NCBI GenBank assembly: GCA_947454005.1
Contig: CANGMH010000003.1
Location: forward strand, 1-40,625
Direction: 5' to 3'
DNA length: 40,625 bases
Source: Verrucomicrobiota bacterium
Lineage (GTDB): Bacteria; Verrucomicrobiota; Verrucomicrobiia; Limisphaerales; UBA9464
Made by a program: the position numbers and the translations under genes. Each line of letters begins with the position of its first letter. Position 1 is the stretch's first letter. Positions 38,803 through 40,625 of this stretch are shown piece after piece. The notes below the pieces were generated by a model. It saw nothing but the letters and a program-made list of their open reading frames with translations, was not told the DNA's origin and searched no databases.

Positions 38803-40625
38803 ATGCAACACGCACGCATCCCTTCGCTCGTGGCCGCGCTGGTCCTCGGCACGGCCGCGAACGCCCTCGACTGGCATCCGGGCCCGGGTTACCGCGCGGC
38901 CAAGCTCGCCGTTCCGGCGGGCGGCAAGACCGGATTCACCCTGCTCGATCCGGCGGCTCTGGGGATCGATTTCACCAACGACCTCTCGGAGACGCGTCTC
39001 GGACAGTTCCAGAACCTGATGAACGGGTCGGGCGTCGCGGCCGCCGATATCGACGGCGACGGCCATGTGGACCTCTACTTCGTCCACAAACAGTCCTCCA
39101 ACCAGCTCTTCCGCAACCTGGGCGGATGGAAGTTCGCCAACGTGACCGCGGGCTCCGGCGCCGGCTGCACCAACCAGACCTCCGTCGGCGCGGTGTTCGG
39201 CGATCTCGACGGGAACGGCACCCAGGACCTGCTCGTCACCGGGTTCGGCGGGCCGCACGCGTGCCTGCTGAACGACGGCAAGGGCCGCTTCACCGATGTC
39301 ACCGCGTCCTGCGGGATCGCCAGCCGCACCGGAGGCACCTCGCTCGCCCTCGCGGATGTCGACGGCGACGGCGACCTGGACCTCTACCAGTGCAACTTCG
39401 CGACCCAGGCGATCCTCCGCGACGGCGCGACGGTCGCGACCCGCATGGTGGACGGCCAGCCGGTCGTCACCGGCCGTTTCGCCAACCGCTTGCGGATCAT
39501 CGAGGGCAAGCTCTACGAGCTCGGCGAGCCCGACGTGCTGTATCTCAACGACGGCAAGGGCCGGTTCACGCCGTCGCCTTGGGAGAAGACCTTCAGCGAC
39601 TCGGAAGGGCGGCCTGTCCCGCCCCTGGCGGATTTCGGGCTCGCGGTCCAGATCCGCGACGTGGACGGCGACGGCTTCCCCGACATCTACGTGTGCGATG
39701 ATTTCCAGACTCCGGACCATCTGTGGCTCGGCGACGGGAAGGGCCGCTTCCGCGAGGCGCCCGCGATGGCGCTCCGCAACATGAGCTTCGCCTCGATGGG
39801 CGTGGATTTCGCCGACATCGACCGCGACGGCCGGCTCGATTTCTTCACCGTCGAGATGCTCGACGGCAACCTCGGCCAGCACCTCCGCACGTCCAGCCCC
39901 ATCTCGCCCATCGCCCGCGCGCCCGGCCTCTCCGCCGACCGCGAGGAGTTCCCGCGCAACGCGCTCTACTGGAACCGCGGCGACGGCACCTACGCGGAGA
40001 TCGCCTGCTTCGCCGGCGTCGCGGCCACCAGCTGGTCGTGGGCGCCGGTCTTCATGGATGTCGACCTCGACGGCTGGGAGGACCTGCTGGTCTCGAACGG
40101 CCACATGCACGACGTCAACAACCGCGACGTCACCGCCCGCGTGAAATCCCGTCCGGGCCAGAGCCTCCAGGTCACCAAGGACCTGTTGCAGCAGTATCCG
40201 CGGCTCGAACCGCCCAAGGCCGCGTTCCGCAACCAGCACGACCTCACCTTCGCGGACACCAGCGCCGCATGGGGCTTCGATTCCACCCGCATCGCGCACG
40301 GGATGGTCACCGCCGACCTGGACGAGGACGGCGACCTCGACCTCGTCCTCAACTGCGCCTACGGCCCGCCGCTCATCTACCGCAACGACACGAGCGCGCC
40401 GCGCGTCGCCGTCCGCCTCAAGGGCAAGGCACCCAACGGCACGGGCATCGGCGCCCGGATCACCCTCACCGGCGGCCCGGTCCGGCAATCCCAGGAGATG
40501 GTCGCCGGCGGCCAATATCTCTCGAGCAGCGAACCGCTGCGCGTCTTCGCCGCCGGCAAAGGCGACATGACGCTCGAGGTCGTCTGGCGGTCCGGACAGC
40601 GGAGCATCGTCGAAGGCGTGAAGCC
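38803..40625 (+). CDS. CRTAC1/ASPIC-UnbV-type VCBS-repeat protein (3' end beyond window)
   Basis: Open from ATG 38803 to window end: MQHARIPSLVAALVLGTAANALDWHPG...GVAAADIDGDGHVDLYFVHK...LADVDGDGDLDLYQCNF...VRDVDGDGFPDIYVCDDF...RITLTGGPVRQSQEMVAGGQYLSSSEP. Absent from ORF track because no stop lies inside the window. Confidence 0.92.
   Translation, partial: MQHARIPSLVAALVLGTAANALDWHPGPGYRAAKLAVPAGGKTGFTLLDPAALGIDFTNDLSETRLGQFQNLMNGSGVAAADIDGDGHVDLYFVHKQSSNQLFRNLGGWKFANVTAGSGAGCTNQTSVGAVFGDLDGNGTQDLLVTGFGGPHACLLNDGKGRFTDVTASCGIASRTGGTSLALADVDGDGDLDLYQCNFATQAILRDGATVATRMVDGQPVVTGRFANRLRIIEGKLYELGEPDVLYLNDGKGRFTPSPWEKTFSDSEGRPVPPLADFGLAVQIRDVDGDGFPDIYVCDDFQTPDHLWLGDGKGRFREAPAMALRNMSFASMGVDFADIDRDGRLDFFTVEMLDGNLGQHLRTSSPISPIARAPGLSADREEFPRNALYWNRGDGTYAEIACFAGVAATSWSWAPVFMDVDLDGWEDLLVSNGHMHDVNNRDVTARVKSRPGQSLQVTKDLLQQYPRLEPPKAAFRNQHDLTFADTSAAWGFDSTRIAHGMVTADLDEDGDLDLVLNCAYGPPLIYRNDTSAPRVAVRLKGKAPNGTGIGARITLTGGPVRQSQEMVAGGQYLSSSEPLRVFAAGKGDMTLEVVWRSGQRSIVEGVK

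Noticed and set aside
38614-40515. 633-aa minus ORF near the right end
   Set aside because: Antisense of the CRTAC1 gene; its C-terminus HVAELADALDSGSSE is the usual mistranslation of tRNA-Leu.

Overview
High-GC bacterial chromosome segment, probably Verrucomicrobiota/PVC. That placement is inferred from gene content: PEP-CTERM protein, DUF4159/MoxR/DUF58/VWA operon, CRTAC1/VCBS-repeat proteins, zinc-ribbon Ser/Thr kinase. Left part, minus strand: start of a Ser/Thr kinase (truncated by the window), a stand-alone C-terminal half of carbamoyl-phosphate synthase large subunit (split carB), an RND/MMPL transporter, an assimilatory-type nitrate reductase with a repeat-derived in-frame insertion, tRNA-Pro(TGG), and a tcdA-like gene. 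Centre, plus strand: tig with a strong terminator, then a ~16.8 kb translationally coupled operon. Its order is TPR/peptidase-MA, two DUF4159 proteins, MoxR ATPase, DUF58, BatA/VWA membrane protein, a 1343-aa coiled-coil membrane protein, a VWA/amidotransferase-like membrane protein, and a caspase-like protein lacking the catalytic Cys. The MoxR-DUF58 junction of this operon is interrupted by a clean ~440-bp low-GC insertion carrying one small ORF, flanked by GATGA direct repeats. Right part: VCBS-repeat protein, D-amino-acid dehydrogenase-like oxidoreductase, methyltransferase, a two-component cluster with an embedded PEP-CTERM gene, an Old Yellow Enzyme, tRNA-Leu(CAG) and a truncated CRTAC1-family protein. 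No rRNA, CRISPR array, transposase or prophage was seen. The best candidate for an under-described system is the MoxR/VWA/pseudo-caspase operon and its insertion. All family calls come from reading motifs; no database search was run.
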